Notes under the pieces: model-generated
What the model was told of the DNA's origin: nothing
The model's input: only the letters and a program-made list of their open reading frames with translations
The model's database searches: none
Made by a program: the position numbers and the translations under genes
Assembly (NCBI GenBank): GCA_016302225.1
Contig: JAEDOB010000005.1
Coordinates: 1 to 25,648, forward strand
Reading direction: 5' to 3'
Length of the DNA: 25,648 nt
Source: Oscillospiraceae bacterium
GTDB lineage: Bacteria > Bacillota > Clostridia > Oscillospirales > Ruminococcaceae
Shown: piece by piece, positions 6,806 through 14,661 of the stretch
Layout: every line of letters begins with the position of its first letter
Position numbering within the stretch: position 1 is the first letter of the stretch

Positions 6806-7393
6806 ATGTTTTCAATAAGACTTTGGAAGATACGGATAAGCTTTCATTTCAGCTTTTTTGCGGTCATTTCGATTATGCTTCTGCTTGACGGCGAGGGCTG
6901 TCTTTTGCTTGGATTTTACGCTTGTCTGCTTCACGAAATGGGGCATCTTGCGGCTATGCTTTGGCTGAATGTCCCGCTGTCTGAGATTTGCTTTTACGGG
7001 GCGGGAGTAAAGATCGTTCCGAAAAAAAGCAAGCTGTCGGGCTATGGAAAAGAGCTTGCGGTTCTGGCGGCGGGACCTTTGACAAATATCATTGTTTTTG
7101 CGGCAGCGTATTTTCTCATAGGGGGACAGGCGGCTGTTTTCGGAGCGGTCAGTCTTGTTACGGGACTTTTCAATCTGCTGCCGCTGAAAGGCTTTGACGG
7201 CGGGCGAATGCTTTCTCTTGCTGCCGAACGGTTTGCCGCTCCTCTTGGACTTTGGGAAACAAAGACCGCACTTGCTGGAATAAACATTGCCGCTCTTGCG
7301 GTACTTTTGGCAATTGCTGCGGCAAGTGGCTTTGGCAATCCGTCGCTGTATATTACGGTTATTTATTTTATGATAGCCGAGCTGATGATTTAA
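6806..7393 (+). CDS. M50 family intramembrane metalloprotease, SpoIVFB-like
   Basis: Site-2 proteases cut substrates inside the membrane; SpoIVFB activates pro-sigma-K during sporulation. This 195-residue protein is mostly hydrophobic with about five membrane segments. LLHEMGHLAA supplies the zinc ligands His43 and His47 and the catalytic Glu44. The second motif, NLLPLKGFDGG, supplies the third ligand Asp131. There is no PDZ or CBS domain, and it is shorter than B. subtilis SpoIVFB (about 290 residues), so identity with SpoIVFB is not proved. The next gene is a TIGR03960 radical SAM protein, a neighbourhood I recall as common for this protease in Clostridia. The ribosome site is buried in a perfect hairpin. 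Fifteen bases separate it from the radical SAM start. Confidence 0.85.
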   Translation: MFSIRLWKIRISFHFSFFAVISIMLLLDGEGCLLLGFYACLLHEMGHLAAMLWLNVPLSEICFYGAGVKIVPKKSKLSGYGKELAVLAAGPLTNIIVFAAAYFLIGGQAAVFGAVSLVTGLFNLLPLKGFDGGRMLSLAAERFAAPLGLWETKTALAGINIAALAVLLAIAAASGFGNPSLYITVIYFMIAELMI

Positions 7394-7407
7394 AAATGGA
7401 GTTGTCT

Positions 7408-9255
7408 ATGTTAAAGGAAAAAATAGAAAAGGTGCTTCTCAAGGTGCAAAGACCGTCACGATATATCGGCGGTGAACTGGGAAGTGTTGTTAAGGATAAA
7501 AGCAAGGTAAATGTTAGGTTTGCTTTCTGTTTTCCCGATTCGTATGATGTGGGAATGTCACATCTGGGAATGAAGATACTGTACGGTCTGAAAAATCTTC
7601 GGGAGGACTTCTGGTGCGAACGTGTTTTTGCGCCTTGGGAGGACTATGAGCAGGCAATGCGTGAGAATGGCATTCCGCTTTACGGTCTGGAAAGCCTTGA
7701 CCCCATTGCAGAGTTTGATTTTATTGGATTTACTCTGCAATATGAGCTGAGCTATACAAATGTGCTTAATATGCTTGATCTGGCGGGACTGCCCGTTTTT
7801 GCCAAGGACAGGGGCGAGGGAATGCCTATCGTGGTCGGCGGCGGTCCCTGTGTCTGCAATCCCGAGCCGCTGGCGGATTTCTTTGACCTGTTCATTCTGG
7901 GAGAAGGCGAAGAGGTAAATCTTGAGCTGATGGACTTGTATGCCAAGATGAAAAAAGAGGGTGCGTCCAAGGCGGATTTCCTGCACGAAGCGGCTAAGAT
8001 AGAGGGCATTTATGTACCGTCTTTTTATGATGTTGCGTACAATCCCGACGGAACGATTCAGAGCATTACTCCAAACTGTCCCGAAGCAAAACCGAAGATC
8101 ACAAAGCGTATCATTCGGGATATGGACAAGGTGTTTTATCCCGATTCGTTTGTGGTGCCGTTTACCGAGATAGTTCACGACAGGGCGGTTGTAGAGGTGC
8201 TGAGAGGGTGCATCAGAGGGTGCAGGTTCTGTCAGGCGGGATTTATCTATCGTCCATTCAGAGAGAAAAGCTCCGATACCGTCTGCCGTCAGACAAAGGC
8301 ACTTTGCGAAGCTACGGGATATGAGGAGGTTTCGCTGTCCTCACTGAGTACAAGCGATTTTACCGAGATAGAAAAGCTTCTGGGCGACCTTTCCGAATAT
8401 ACCGACAAGGAGAAGATAAGCCTTTCTCTGCCGTCCCTTCGTGTGGATAATTTCAGTGAGGAGCTTATGGAGAAAATTCGGAAGATCAGAAAAACAGGTC
8501 TTACCTTTGCCCCCGAAGCGGGCACTCAGCGTCTTAGGGACGTTATCAACAAAAATGTTTCCGATGAAGAAATTATGAACACCTGCCGCATGGCGTTTGA
8601 GGGCGGTGCATCTTCCGTAAAGCTGTATTTTATGCTGGGATTGCCTACGGAAACGGACGAGGACATTATAGGTATCGGTGAGCTTACCGACAGAATTATT
8701 GAACTTTATCGTAATGTAAATGCGGGAAAGCGTTCGCCGAAGCTGAGTATTTCCGTCAGCTGTGCGACCTTTGTGCCGAAGCCGTTTACGCCCTTTGAGT
8801 TTGAACCGCAGGCAAGTATTCCCGAAATAACGAGAAAACAGAAGCTGCTCCTTGACAGCACTAACCGCAAGATAGTAAGCGTCAGCTGGCATAATTACAG
8901 GATTAGTATCCTTGAAGCTGCGCTGGCAAGAGGGGACAGGAGGCTTTCGGCTGTTATCTATGAAGCTTGGAAATCGGGCTGCAAATTCGACAGCTGGGAC
9001 GAGTGCTATAAGTACGAAAATTGGGTGGCTGCCTTTGAAAAATGCGGCATTGACCCGGCGTTTTACGACAACCGCACAAGAAGCTTTGACGAGCTTATGC
9101 CTTGGGCTCATCTCGATTATATGATAACGAAGGAGTTCCTTATCAGGGAAAATAAGAGGGCACACGAGGGGTTGACAACGCCAAACTGCCGTCAGAAATG
9201 CTCTGCCTGCGGCGTAATTCAGAGGATAGGGGGCGGCTGCGTTGGACAAAATTAA
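7408..9255 (+). CDS. B12-binding-domain radical SAM protein, TIGR03960 family
   Basis: This 615-residue protein combines an N-terminal cobalamin-binding-like region (containing FCFPDSYDVGMSHLGMKILY and a later VVGGGPCVCNPEPLADF) with a radical SAM core. The [4Fe-4S] motif CIRGCRFC occurs at Cys268, Cys272 and Cys275. SLPSLRVDNFSEELM, FAPEAGTQRLRDVINKN and KLYFMLGLPTETDEDI are typical of the MiaB/Elp3-like HemN-type core. A Cys-rich end (CRQKCSACGVIQ) may hold a further metal. No reaction has been established for the family to my knowledge. The ATG at 7408 is favoured because GGAG lies seven bases upstream and the homologous N-terminus begins close to LKVQRPSRYIGGE; an ATG at 7396 is possible. 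It overlaps the following DUF2344 gene by 14 bases, in keeping with their usual pairing. Confidence 0.9.
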   Translation: MLKEKIEKVLLKVQRPSRYIGGELGSVVKDKSKVNVRFAFCFPDSYDVGMSHLGMKILYGLKNLREDFWCERVFAPWEDYEQAMRENGIPLYGLESLDPIAEFDFIGFTLQYELSYTNVLNMLDLAGLPVFAKDRGEGMPIVVGGGPCVCNPEPLADFFDLFILGEGEEVNLELMDLYAKMKKEGASKADFLHEAAKIEGIYVPSFYDVAYNPDGTIQSITPNCPEAKPKITKRIIRDMDKVFYPDSFVVPFTEIVHDRAVVEVLRGCIRGCRFCQAGFIYRPFREKSSDTVCRQTKALCEATGYEEVSLSSLSTSDFTEIEKLLGDLSEYTDKEKISLSLPSLRVDNFSEELMEKIRKIRKTGLTFAPEAGTQRLRDVINKNVSDEEIMNTCRMAFEGGASSVKLYFMLGLPTETDEDIIGIGELTDRIIELYRNVNAGKRSPKLSISVSCATFVPKPFTPFEFEPQASIPEITRKQKLLLDSTNRKIVSVSWHNYRISILEAALARGDRRLSAVIYEAWKSGCKFDSWDECYKYENWVAAFEKCGIDPAFYDNRTRSFDELMPWAHLDYMITKEFLIRENKRAHEGLTTPNCRQKCSACGVIQRIGGGCVGQN

Positions 9256-9910
9256 TCTTAGGGCAGTCTATGCAAAATACGGAAATGCGAAGTATTTTTC
9301 CCACCTTGACCTTATGCGGACTATGCAGAGGGCTATCAAGCGTTCGGGAATCCCCATTTGGTACACCGAGGGTTTTAATCCGCATATCTACCTGAATTTC
9401 CCCGTGGCACTTCCTTTGGGAACGGAAAGCTATGTTGAACCCATGGATTTTTCCGTGGTTGAGGAGTGTGATTTGGAGGATTTGCGGGAAAAGCTGGATA
9501 ATGCTATGCCACCGGGACTTAACATAATCAGCGTAAAGCCGCAGATTATGAAGAACACTGATGTGGCTTCTGCGGAATATGATGTGACGCTTTCCTCGGA
9601 GAATTTGTCGGCAGAGGAGATTATTGAAGGCTTTCGCAGCTTTATCTCGGCAGATACTATTGAGATACACAAGCGTTCCAAGAAAAAGGGCGAGGTCATC
9701 GTAGACATCAAGCCTCATGTTATTGTGACAGATATTTCGTCGGAGGACGGTTTTGTTTTCATGCACTTTAAGCTGCCTGCGGGAAATTCGTTTAATCTGA
9801 ATGTTAATACCGTTCTGGACGCATTTGCGGATAAGACGGGAATTTCGGCAGGTGCTGTTTGTATTAAACGCACAAAGATTTCCGCTGAAAATGGTGAAGA
9901 TTTCGTGTGA
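9242..9910 (+). CDS. TIGR03936 / DUF2344 radical SAM-linked protein
   Basis: The protein has 222 residues and no Cys motif that could bind an iron-sulfur cluster. It matches the DUF2344 family, found next to or fused to TIGR03960 radical SAM proteins. The family opening is intact: RAVYAKYGNAKYFSHLDLMR, then AIKRSGIPIWYTEGFNPH and FPVALPLGTES. The start appears to be a TTG at 9242 with a G-rich stretch (AGGGGGCGG) upstream; no ATG or GTG precedes the conserved region in frame. The 14-base overlap with the radical SAM gene implies coupled translation and a joint function, perhaps with this protein as a substrate-handling or RNA-binding partner. In many Firmicutes the pair precedes rng/rplU; here rplS follows, behind its own promoter. 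Confidence 0.9.
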   Translation: MDKINLRAVYAKYGNAKYFSHLDLMRTMQRAIKRSGIPIWYTEGFNPHIYLNFPVALPLGTESYVEPMDFSVVEECDLEDLREKLDNAMPPGLNIISVKPQIMKNTDVASAEYDVTLSSENLSAEEIIEGFRSFISADTIEIHKRSKKKGEVIVDIKPHVIVTDISSEDGFVFMHFKLPAGNSFNLNVNTVLDAFADKTGISAGAVCIKRTKISAENGEDFV

Positions 9911-9942
9911 ATTGCTAAAAATAAAAAATATTTAGAAAACAC

Positions 9943-9971
9943 TTGCAATTTATCGGAAAATATGGTATGCT
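9943..9971 (+). promoter_or_regulatory. Promoter of rplS
   Basis: TTGCAA at 9943-9948 and TATGCT at 9966-9971 are separated by exactly 17 bases. A transcript would begin near 9978, leaving a leader of about 145 bases before the rplS ATG. Confidence 0.75.
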
Positions 9972-9977
9972 TATATA

Positions 9978-10122
9978 GCATTTGATAATCCGTCACGGGA
10001 TAATTGTGTCCGAGTGACGAGATTAATGCCGCTCTTCGGAGCTGACATTAACGGGCAGTCCTCTGTTCCGCTCAGATTTCGGCGGAAGTAAGAATGTCCT
10101 AATATTATAGGAGGAATAGAAA
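9978..10122 (+). ncRNA. Structured 5' leader of rplS, probable L19 ribosomal-protein leader
   Basis: Three consecutive stems are visible. CGTCAC (9991-9996) pairs with GTGACG (10014-10019). TTAATG (10023-10028) pairs with CATTAA (10046-10051) and encloses GCTC-TTCG-GAGC (10031-10042), a UUCG-type tetraloop. TTCCGC (10066-10071) pairs with GCGGAA (10082-10087). The ribosome site TAGGAGG (10108-10114) follows. An L19 leader family is known in Firmicutes and is thought to let bL19 repress its own mRNA. Position and architecture fit, but I could not compare it with the covariance model. Confidence 0.6.
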
Positions 10123-10467
10123 ATGGATGCTTTAAAGCTCATCAGCGAAAGCAGCATGAAGGCTGAGGTCCCTTCTTTCAGAATCGGTGACACAGTCAAG
10201 GTCCACGTAAAGATCAAGGAAGGCGAGAAGTACAGAATCCAGGTATTCGAGGGTACTGTTATCGCTAAGAAGCACGGCGGGATCAACGAAACATTTACTG
10301 TTAGACGTGTAGCTCACGGCTGCGGTATTGAGAGAGTTTTCCCCGTTCACTCACCTATTGTTGACAAGGTCGAGGTTGTAAGAACCGGTAAGGTTCGCCG
10401 CAGCAAGCTCTACTACCTGCGTGACAGAGTTGGTAAGGCTGCTAAGGTCAAGGAATCTATCAACTAA
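10123..10467 (+). CDS. rplS: 50S ribosomal protein bL19
   Basis: bL19 lies at the 30S-50S interface and contributes to subunit bridging. The 114-residue length is standard. The sequence shows the family blocks FRIGDTVKVHVKIKEGEKYR, VFEGTVIAKKHGGINETFTV, GCGIERVFPVHSP and a basic end with RRSKLYYLRDRVGKAAKVKE. The ATG follows a strong GGAGG. In B. subtilis rplS lies in a trmD operon; here it is a separate unit with its own promoter and structured leader and ends at a terminator, so dosage is probably tuned on its own. Codon choice (AAG, GGT, GTT) is strongly biased, as expected for a highly expressed gene. Confidence 0.97.
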   Translation: MDALKLISESSMKAEVPSFRIGDTVKVHVKIKEGEKYRIQVFEGTVIAKKHGGINETFTVRRVAHGCGIERVFPVHSPIVDKVEVVRTGKVRRSKLYYLRDRVGKAAKVKESIN

Positions 10468-10502
10468 AAATTTTTAAGCTGTTTGTTTTCAGCGGCGGAA
10501 GG

Positions 10503-10526
10503 AGGGACATTATTGTCCCTTTTTTG
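10503..10526 (+). terminator. Rho-independent terminator after rplS
   Basis: AGGGACA (10503-10509) pairs perfectly with TGTCCCT (10514-10520) around a four-base loop, followed by six further T residues to 10526. Confidence 0.85.
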
Positions 10527-10604
10527 CTATTTTTCCGTTGTATGAAGATATTGACGGGGTAATTTCCGAGGCAAAGCCTTGGTTTTAAGAAAGGAATGAC
10601 GGTT

Positions 10605-11216
10605 ATGGCAAAGTATGAACTTAATTATGAGGCACTCGACGAGGAGGAGCAGCAGCAAAAAAAGGCGGATTCTGTTGAGGAAATGCTTGACTGGCTGGAA
10701 ATGCTTATCACTGTTTTCTTCGTTATTGTTCTGGTTTTTACATTCCTGTTCAGAATTGCTATTGTTGACGGAGAATCCATGCTCCCTACATTGGAGGACA
10801 AGGATAAGCTGATAGTTTCCCATCTTTTCTATGAGCCTGAGGTCGGCGATGTTGTTATCGTCAACAGCAAGGGACTTGACAAGGTAATAGTAAAGAGGGT
10901 AATTGCTACCGAAAATCAGACGGTCAACATCGATTATTCCGAGGGTAAGGTCTACGTTGACGGACAGCTTCTTGACGAGCCTTATATCAACGAGCTTACT
11001 TACAGCGATTTCGGATACCATAATTATCCCGTAACTGTTCCTGCTGACTGCGTTTTCGTTATGGGTGACAACAGAAACAGGTCTACCGACAGCCGTGCGG
11101 AATCCGTTGGCTTTGTAAACAAGGCTGATATTATGGGCAAGGCTATCGTAAGAATATGGCCTTTCAATAAAATGGGCGCACTGCCCGAAGATGCAGGAGC
11201 AGCTCAGAACGGCTGA
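10605..11216 (+). CDS. lepB: Signal peptidase I
   Basis: This membrane-anchored serine protease removes signal peptides from exported proteins. The 203-residue protein has an acidic N-terminal tail, one membrane helix at about residues 32-50, then the catalytic domain outside the membrane. DGESMLPTL contains the nucleophile Ser58, and VIVKRVIA contains the general base Lys97. The family box VMGDNRNRSTDSR is present near the C-terminus. The ATG at 10605 is preferred because AAAGGA ends nine bases earlier; an in-frame ATG at 10596 would abut that ribosome site. A small seven-pair hairpin (10566-10582) with a short T-run precedes the gene. The B. subtilis rplS-rbgA-rnhB order is kept here with lepB inserted between rplS and rbgA. 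Confidence 0.95.
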   Translation: MAKYELNYEALDEEEQQQKKADSVEEMLDWLEMLITVFFVIVLVFTFLFRIAIVDGESMLPTLEDKDKLIVSHLFYEPEVGDVVIVNSKGLDKVIVKRVIATENQTVNIDYSEGKVYVDGQLLDEPYINELTYSDFGYHNYPVTVPADCVFVMGDNRNRSTDSRAESVGFVNKADIMGKAIVRIWPFNKMGALPEDAGAAQNG

Positions 11217-11232
11217 TCCTAAGGAGTGTTTT

Positions 11233-12105
11233 ATGTCGGATATTCCATCTATCCAGTGGTTTCCCGGTCATATGACCAAGACCCGACGGGTAATAGAAAA
11301 ATGTCTGCCGCTGGTGGACGCTGTTGTTGAAATAACTGACGCAAGAATTCCATATTCAAGCAAAAACCCCGACCTTTCAAGGATAATTGCGGGCAAGCCC
11401 CGTCTTGTTATCCTGAATAAATCCGATGCCGCCGACCCCGATGCTACCGCAAAATGGCTGGAATATTACCGCAAAAAGGGGATAAGGGCTATCGCTGCCG
11501 ATTGCCGTTCGGGAAAAGGGCTTAAATCCGTTATTCCCGAGGTGAAAATTCTTCTTGCCGATCAGATCAAAAAGTTTGAGGCAAAGGGAATGAAGGGCAG
11601 AGTTCTGCACCTTATGGTGGTTGGTGTGCCCAATGTCGGCAAATCCTCGTTTATCAATAAAATGGCGGGGAAGAACAAAGCCAAGGTTGAGGACAGACCC
11701 GGAGTTACCCGTGAAAAGCAGTGGGTAAAGCTGGAAAGCGATGTGGAGCTTCTGGATATGCCGGGTGTGCTGTGGCCAAAGTTTGAGGATATGTCCGTGG
11801 GCGAAAAGCTGGCATTTACGGGGGCTGTCAAGGACGATGTTGTGGATATTGAAGCGTTGGCTTCACGTCTGCTTCTGCTGTTGTCAAGCCTTTATCCGCA
11901 GAAGCTGGAGGAAAGGTATAAGCTTAAATGCGAGAACTTTTCCGACGGCTGGGAGCTGCTGAACGCTGTGGGCAAAAACAGGGGAATGCTCATATCGGGC
12001 GGCGAGATAAACACCGAACGTGCGGCAATAACGGTTCTGGACGAATTCAGAAGCGGTAAGCTCGGAAGGATAACTTTGGAGCTTCCCTCAGATTTCGAGG
12101 TTTAA
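11233..12105 (+). CDS. rbgA: Ribosome biogenesis GTPase RbgA (YlqF)
   Basis: RbgA is a circularly permuted GTPase that acts late in 50S assembly, helping incorporate uL6 and uL16. The 290-residue protein begins IQWFPGHMTKTRR, the family signature. The permuted order of GTPase motifs is clear: G4 NKSD at 62-65 comes before the P-loop GVPNVGKSS at 131-139, then RPGVTREKQW and the G3 motif DMPG. The C-terminal helical domain follows and contains LLLLLSSLYPQKLEERY. AAGGAG at 11221-11226 fixes the start at 11233. The stop is followed one base later by the rnhB ATG, indicating tight coupling. Confidence 0.96.
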   Translation: MSDIPSIQWFPGHMTKTRRVIEKCLPLVDAVVEITDARIPYSSKNPDLSRIIAGKPRLVILNKSDAADPDATAKWLEYYRKKGIRAIAADCRSGKGLKSVIPEVKILLADQIKKFEAKGMKGRVLHLMVVGVPNVGKSSFINKMAGKNKAKVEDRPGVTREKQWVKLESDVELLDMPGVLWPKFEDMSVGEKLAFTGAVKDDVVDIEALASRLLLLLSSLYPQKLEERYKLKCENFSDGWELLNAVGKNRGMLISGGEINTERAAITVLDEFRSGKLGRITLELPSDFEV

Positions 12106-12106
12106 T

Positions 12107-12712
12107 ATGACACTTTTTGAATATGATGAAGCTGTCCGTGAAAGTGTCGGCGGCAGCATATGCGGGATAGACGAAGCGGGCAGAGGTCCTCTTGCGGGTG
12201 ACGTTTATGCGGCTGCCGTTATTCTCAGACCGGGTACAATTATCAATGGTCTGAATGACAGCAAAAAGCTTACCGAAAAAAAGCGTGAGCAGCTTTATGA
12301 CGAGATAATTGCAAAGGCTGAAGCTTACTGTGTTGCGACGGCTTCCGTTGCGGAGATAGACAGTGTAAACATTCTTCAGGCGACCTTTCTTGCTATGAAA
12401 AGGGCGTATGACGGGTTGGAAATCACTGCCGACGCTGTTCTTGTGGACGGAAACCGCAAACCGTTTGGCGGAGATGAGGTGAGGACAGTTGTTAAGGGTG
12501 ACGGAACCTCCGCGTCCATTGCTGCGGCATCTATCCTTGCAAAGGTCAGCCGTGACAGATATATGATGAAGCTTTCCGAGAAATACCCTCAGTATCGGTT
12601 TGATAAGCATAAGGGCTACGGCACTAAGCTGCATTATGAAATGCTTGAAAAATACGGTATTTCCGAGGTGCATCGCAGGACGTTTCTGAAAAAGCTTACG
12701 GGTGAAAAGTGA
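12107..12712 (+). CDS. rnhB: Ribonuclease HII
   Basis: RNase HII cuts the RNA strand of RNA-DNA hybrids and removes ribonucleotides misplaced in DNA. The 201-residue protein has the active-site block GIDEAGRGPLAGDVYAAAV with Asp22 and Glu23. NDSKKLTEKKRE follows, then VLVDGN with a third acidic residue, and SIAAASILAKVSRDRYM with the fourth. The GYGTKLHYEMLEKYG motif near the end is typical of the family. The gene begins one base after the rbgA stop; the next gene starts just after its stop. The rbgA-rnhB pair is shared with B. subtilis, and rnhB-yraN adjacency is widespread. Confidence 0.96.
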   Translation: MTLFEYDEAVRESVGGSICGIDEAGRGPLAGDVYAAAVILRPGTIINGLNDSKKLTEKKREQLYDEIIAKAEAYCVATASVAEIDSVNILQATFLAMKRAYDGLEITADAVLVDGNRKPFGGDEVRTVVKGDGTSASIAAASILAKVSRDRYMMKLSEKYPQYRFDKHKGYGTKLHYEMLEKYGISEVHRRTFLKKLTGEK

Positions 12713-12713
12713 T

Positions 12714-13091
12714 ATGACTGCGGCAGAGATAGGCAGTGCGGGCGAGAAGATCGCAGCACTGTATCTTGAGAAAAAGGGCTACAAAATTCTTCGTCGGAAT
12801 TATCGTGTCAAGGGCGGAGAAATTGACATAATTGCCGAAAATGATGAGTTTATCTTATTTGTTGAGGTAAAGACACGAAGTGTTGACTTTATTTCGGACG
12901 GCTTTGAGGCAGTGACAAAATCTAAGCAAAAGCTTATAATTAAGGCGGCAGCCGAATATTTCTACCGCTGCGGAAGTGATAAGCAGCCCCGTTTTGACGT
13001 GGTTTCTATCGTTCTGGACGGCAAAAAGGTTGTCGGCTTTAACTATATCACCGATGCGTTTGACGCAACCGGGACCAATATAATTTTTTGA
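12714..13091 (+). CDS. YraN family (UPF0102) endonuclease-like protein
   Basis: The 125-residue protein has a fold related to Holliday-junction resolvases and other PD-(D/E)XK nucleases. The family core is complete: GSAGEKIAALYLEKKGYKIL, RNYRVKGGEIDIIAE and FILFVEVKTRS, which provide the Glu, Asp and E-x-K residues of a nuclease centre. The role is unproven, although DNA repair or uptake is often suggested. The ATG at 12714 begins right after the rnhB stop and gives the normal N-terminus; a GTG at 12702 within rnhB would add four residues. Conserved adjacency to rnhB suggests work on related nucleic-acid substrates. Confidence 0.9.
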   Translation: MTAAEIGSAGEKIAALYLEKKGYKILRRNYRVKGGEIDIIAENDEFILFVEVKTRSVDFISDGFEAVTKSKQKLIIKAAAEYFYRCGSDKQPRFDVVSIVLDGKKVVGFNYITDAFDATGTNIIF

Positions 13092-13103
13092 AGGAATGAT
13101 CGT

Positions 13104-14597
13104 ATGTATTACAAAAGCACTCGCAACAGCAGCGTGAAAAAGTCCGCTGCCGAGGCAATTGCTCAGGGTATTTCCGAGGACGGCGGACTTTTTATCCCCT
13201 CCGAGATACCATCTTTGTCCCTTGATGAAATCGTTGCAATGGGGGAAATGTCCTATGCAGAGCGTGCAGCAAAGGTATTCGCAAAATATCTGACCGATTT
13301 TACCGATGAGGAGATCAAGTACTGCTGCGAAAGCGCTTATAATGACAAGAAGTTTGCAACCGCAAATATTGCGGAGCTTTCTCACCTGTTTGACGGTACT
13401 TACATTCTTGAACTGTGGCACGGTCCTACCTGCGCATTCAAGGATATGGCTTTGCAGATACTTCCTTATCTGCTGACTACTTCCGCAAAGAAGATTAATC
13501 TGAACAAGAAGATCGTTATTCTCGTTGCTACCTCGGGCGATACAGGAAAGGCTGCTCTTGAAGGCTTTAAGGACGTTGAGGGAACATCTATCATGGTGTT
13601 CTATCCCGAGGAAGGCGTCAGCCCCATGCAGAAGCGTCAGATGACCACTCAGGACGGTTCCAACGTTTCCGTATGTGCTATCAACGGCAACTTTGACGAT
13701 GCTCAGAGCGGCGTTAAGGCTATCTTCACCAATGAGGAAGTCAAGGAAAAGCTTGATTCCGCTTCAATGATGTTCTCCAGCGCAAACTCCATTAACTGGG
13801 GACGTCTTGCTCCTCAGATAGTTTACTATATTTCCGCATACGCTACTCTTGTCAAGGACGAGGAGATAAATCTCGGCGACAAGATAAACGTTGTTGTTCC
13901 CACAGGAAACTTCGGAAATATTCTTGCGGCATATTTCGCAAAGAAGATGGGTCTGCCGATAAACAAGCTTATCTGTGCGTCCAACTCAAACAATGTTCTC
14001 ACAGATTTCATTAACACAGGCGTTTATGACAGAAACAGAAAGTTCTACACAACTATCTCTCCTTCCATGGATATTCTTATTTCCAGCAATCTGGAAAGAC
14101 TTCTCTATATGCTCTGCGGCGAGGACGATGCTCAGATACGTGAGTGGTTTGGTTCTCTGGCTAAGACAGGCAGATATGAGGTAACAGATGCGGTCAAGGC
14201 TGCATTAAAGGCTGAGTTCTATGCAGGCTGCTGCTCCGATGAGGACACAGAAAAGACCATCAAGGCTACATTTGACAAGTATTCCTACACCTGCGACACT
14301 CACACAGCTGTTGCAGTCAAGGTTTACAATGATTACCGTGCTGCTACGGGCGATGCCACAAAGACTGTTATTGCCTCCACCGCAAGCCCCTACAAGTTCA
14401 GCGCAAGCGTTCTCGAAGCTATTGACGGCAGCAAGCCCGACATGGACGAGTTTGCTATGGTTGACAGGCTTTGTGAGCTTTCCAAGTATGAGATCCCCGA
14501 GTCCCTTGCTGCTCTCAAAAACAAGGAGATCAGATTCAAGGAGTCCATCGAAAGTGCTGATATGAAGGATTTTGTTCTGAGATCGCTTTCACTTTGA
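13104..14597 (+). CDS. thrC: Threonine synthase
   Basis: This PLP enzyme converts O-phosphohomoserine to threonine. The 497-residue length fits the longer class shared by E. coli and yeast rather than the short B. subtilis form. It starts MYYKSTRN and shows ISEDGGLFIPSEIP. The cofactor Lys113 lies in LWHGPTCAFKDMALQ. VATSGDTGKAALEGFK binds the PLP phosphate, and SANSINWGRLAPQ and PTGNFGNILA are standard for the family. AAGGAATG before the ATG supplies the ribosome site. It sits 12 bases after yraN, so it is likely in the lepB-rbgA-rnhB-yraN transcript, although no functional link with those genes is apparent. No threonine-specific leader is visible. Confidence 0.96.
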   Translation: MYYKSTRNSSVKKSAAEAIAQGISEDGGLFIPSEIPSLSLDEIVAMGEMSYAERAAKVFAKYLTDFTDEEIKYCCESAYNDKKFATANIAELSHLFDGTYILELWHGPTCAFKDMALQILPYLLTTSAKKINLNKKIVILVATSGDTGKAALEGFKDVEGTSIMVFYPEEGVSPMQKRQMTTQDGSNVSVCAINGNFDDAQSGVKAIFTNEEVKEKLDSASMMFSSANSINWGRLAPQIVYYISAYATLVKDEEINLGDKINVVVPTGNFGNILAAYFAKKMGLPINKLICASNSNNVLTDFINTGVYDRNRKFYTTISPSMDILISSNLERLLYMLCGEDDAQIREWFGSLAKTGRYEVTDAVKAALKAEFYAGCCSDEDTEKTIKATFDKYSYTCDTHTAVAVKVYNDYRAATGDATKTVIASTASPYKFSASVLEAIDGSKPDMDEFAMVDRLCELSKYEIPESLAALKNKEIRFKESIESADMKDFVLRSLSL

Positions 14598-14609
14598 TCA
14601 ACGTTGTTT

Positions 14610-14647
14610 TCCGCAGATAACACGTTTTTATACTGTATATCTGCGGA
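14610..14647 (+). promoter_or_regulatory. Leader hairpin next to the metallophosphoesterase ribosome site
   Basis: TCCGCAGATA (14610-14619) pairs perfectly with TATCTGCGGA (14638-14647) over ten positions, with an 18-base loop. The ribosome site GAAAGG follows directly and the ATG is at 14662. No T-run follows, so it is not a normal terminator. Its TCCGCAGA/TCTGCGGA core also occurs before clpP. Confidence 0.5.
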
Positions 14648-14661
14648 GAAAGGCTGATTTT

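Noticed and set aside
8341..9249. A 302-codon minus-strand open frame opposite the radical SAM gene
   Set aside because: The + strand codes for a complete TIGR03960 protein with its Cys motif; the antisense product has no recognisable domain.
10566..10586. Seven-pair hairpin with loop AAA followed by TTTT before lepB as a second terminator
   Set aside because: It includes weak pairs and a short T-run, and rplS already ends at a better terminator 60 bases earlier. It may still be a minor leader structure.
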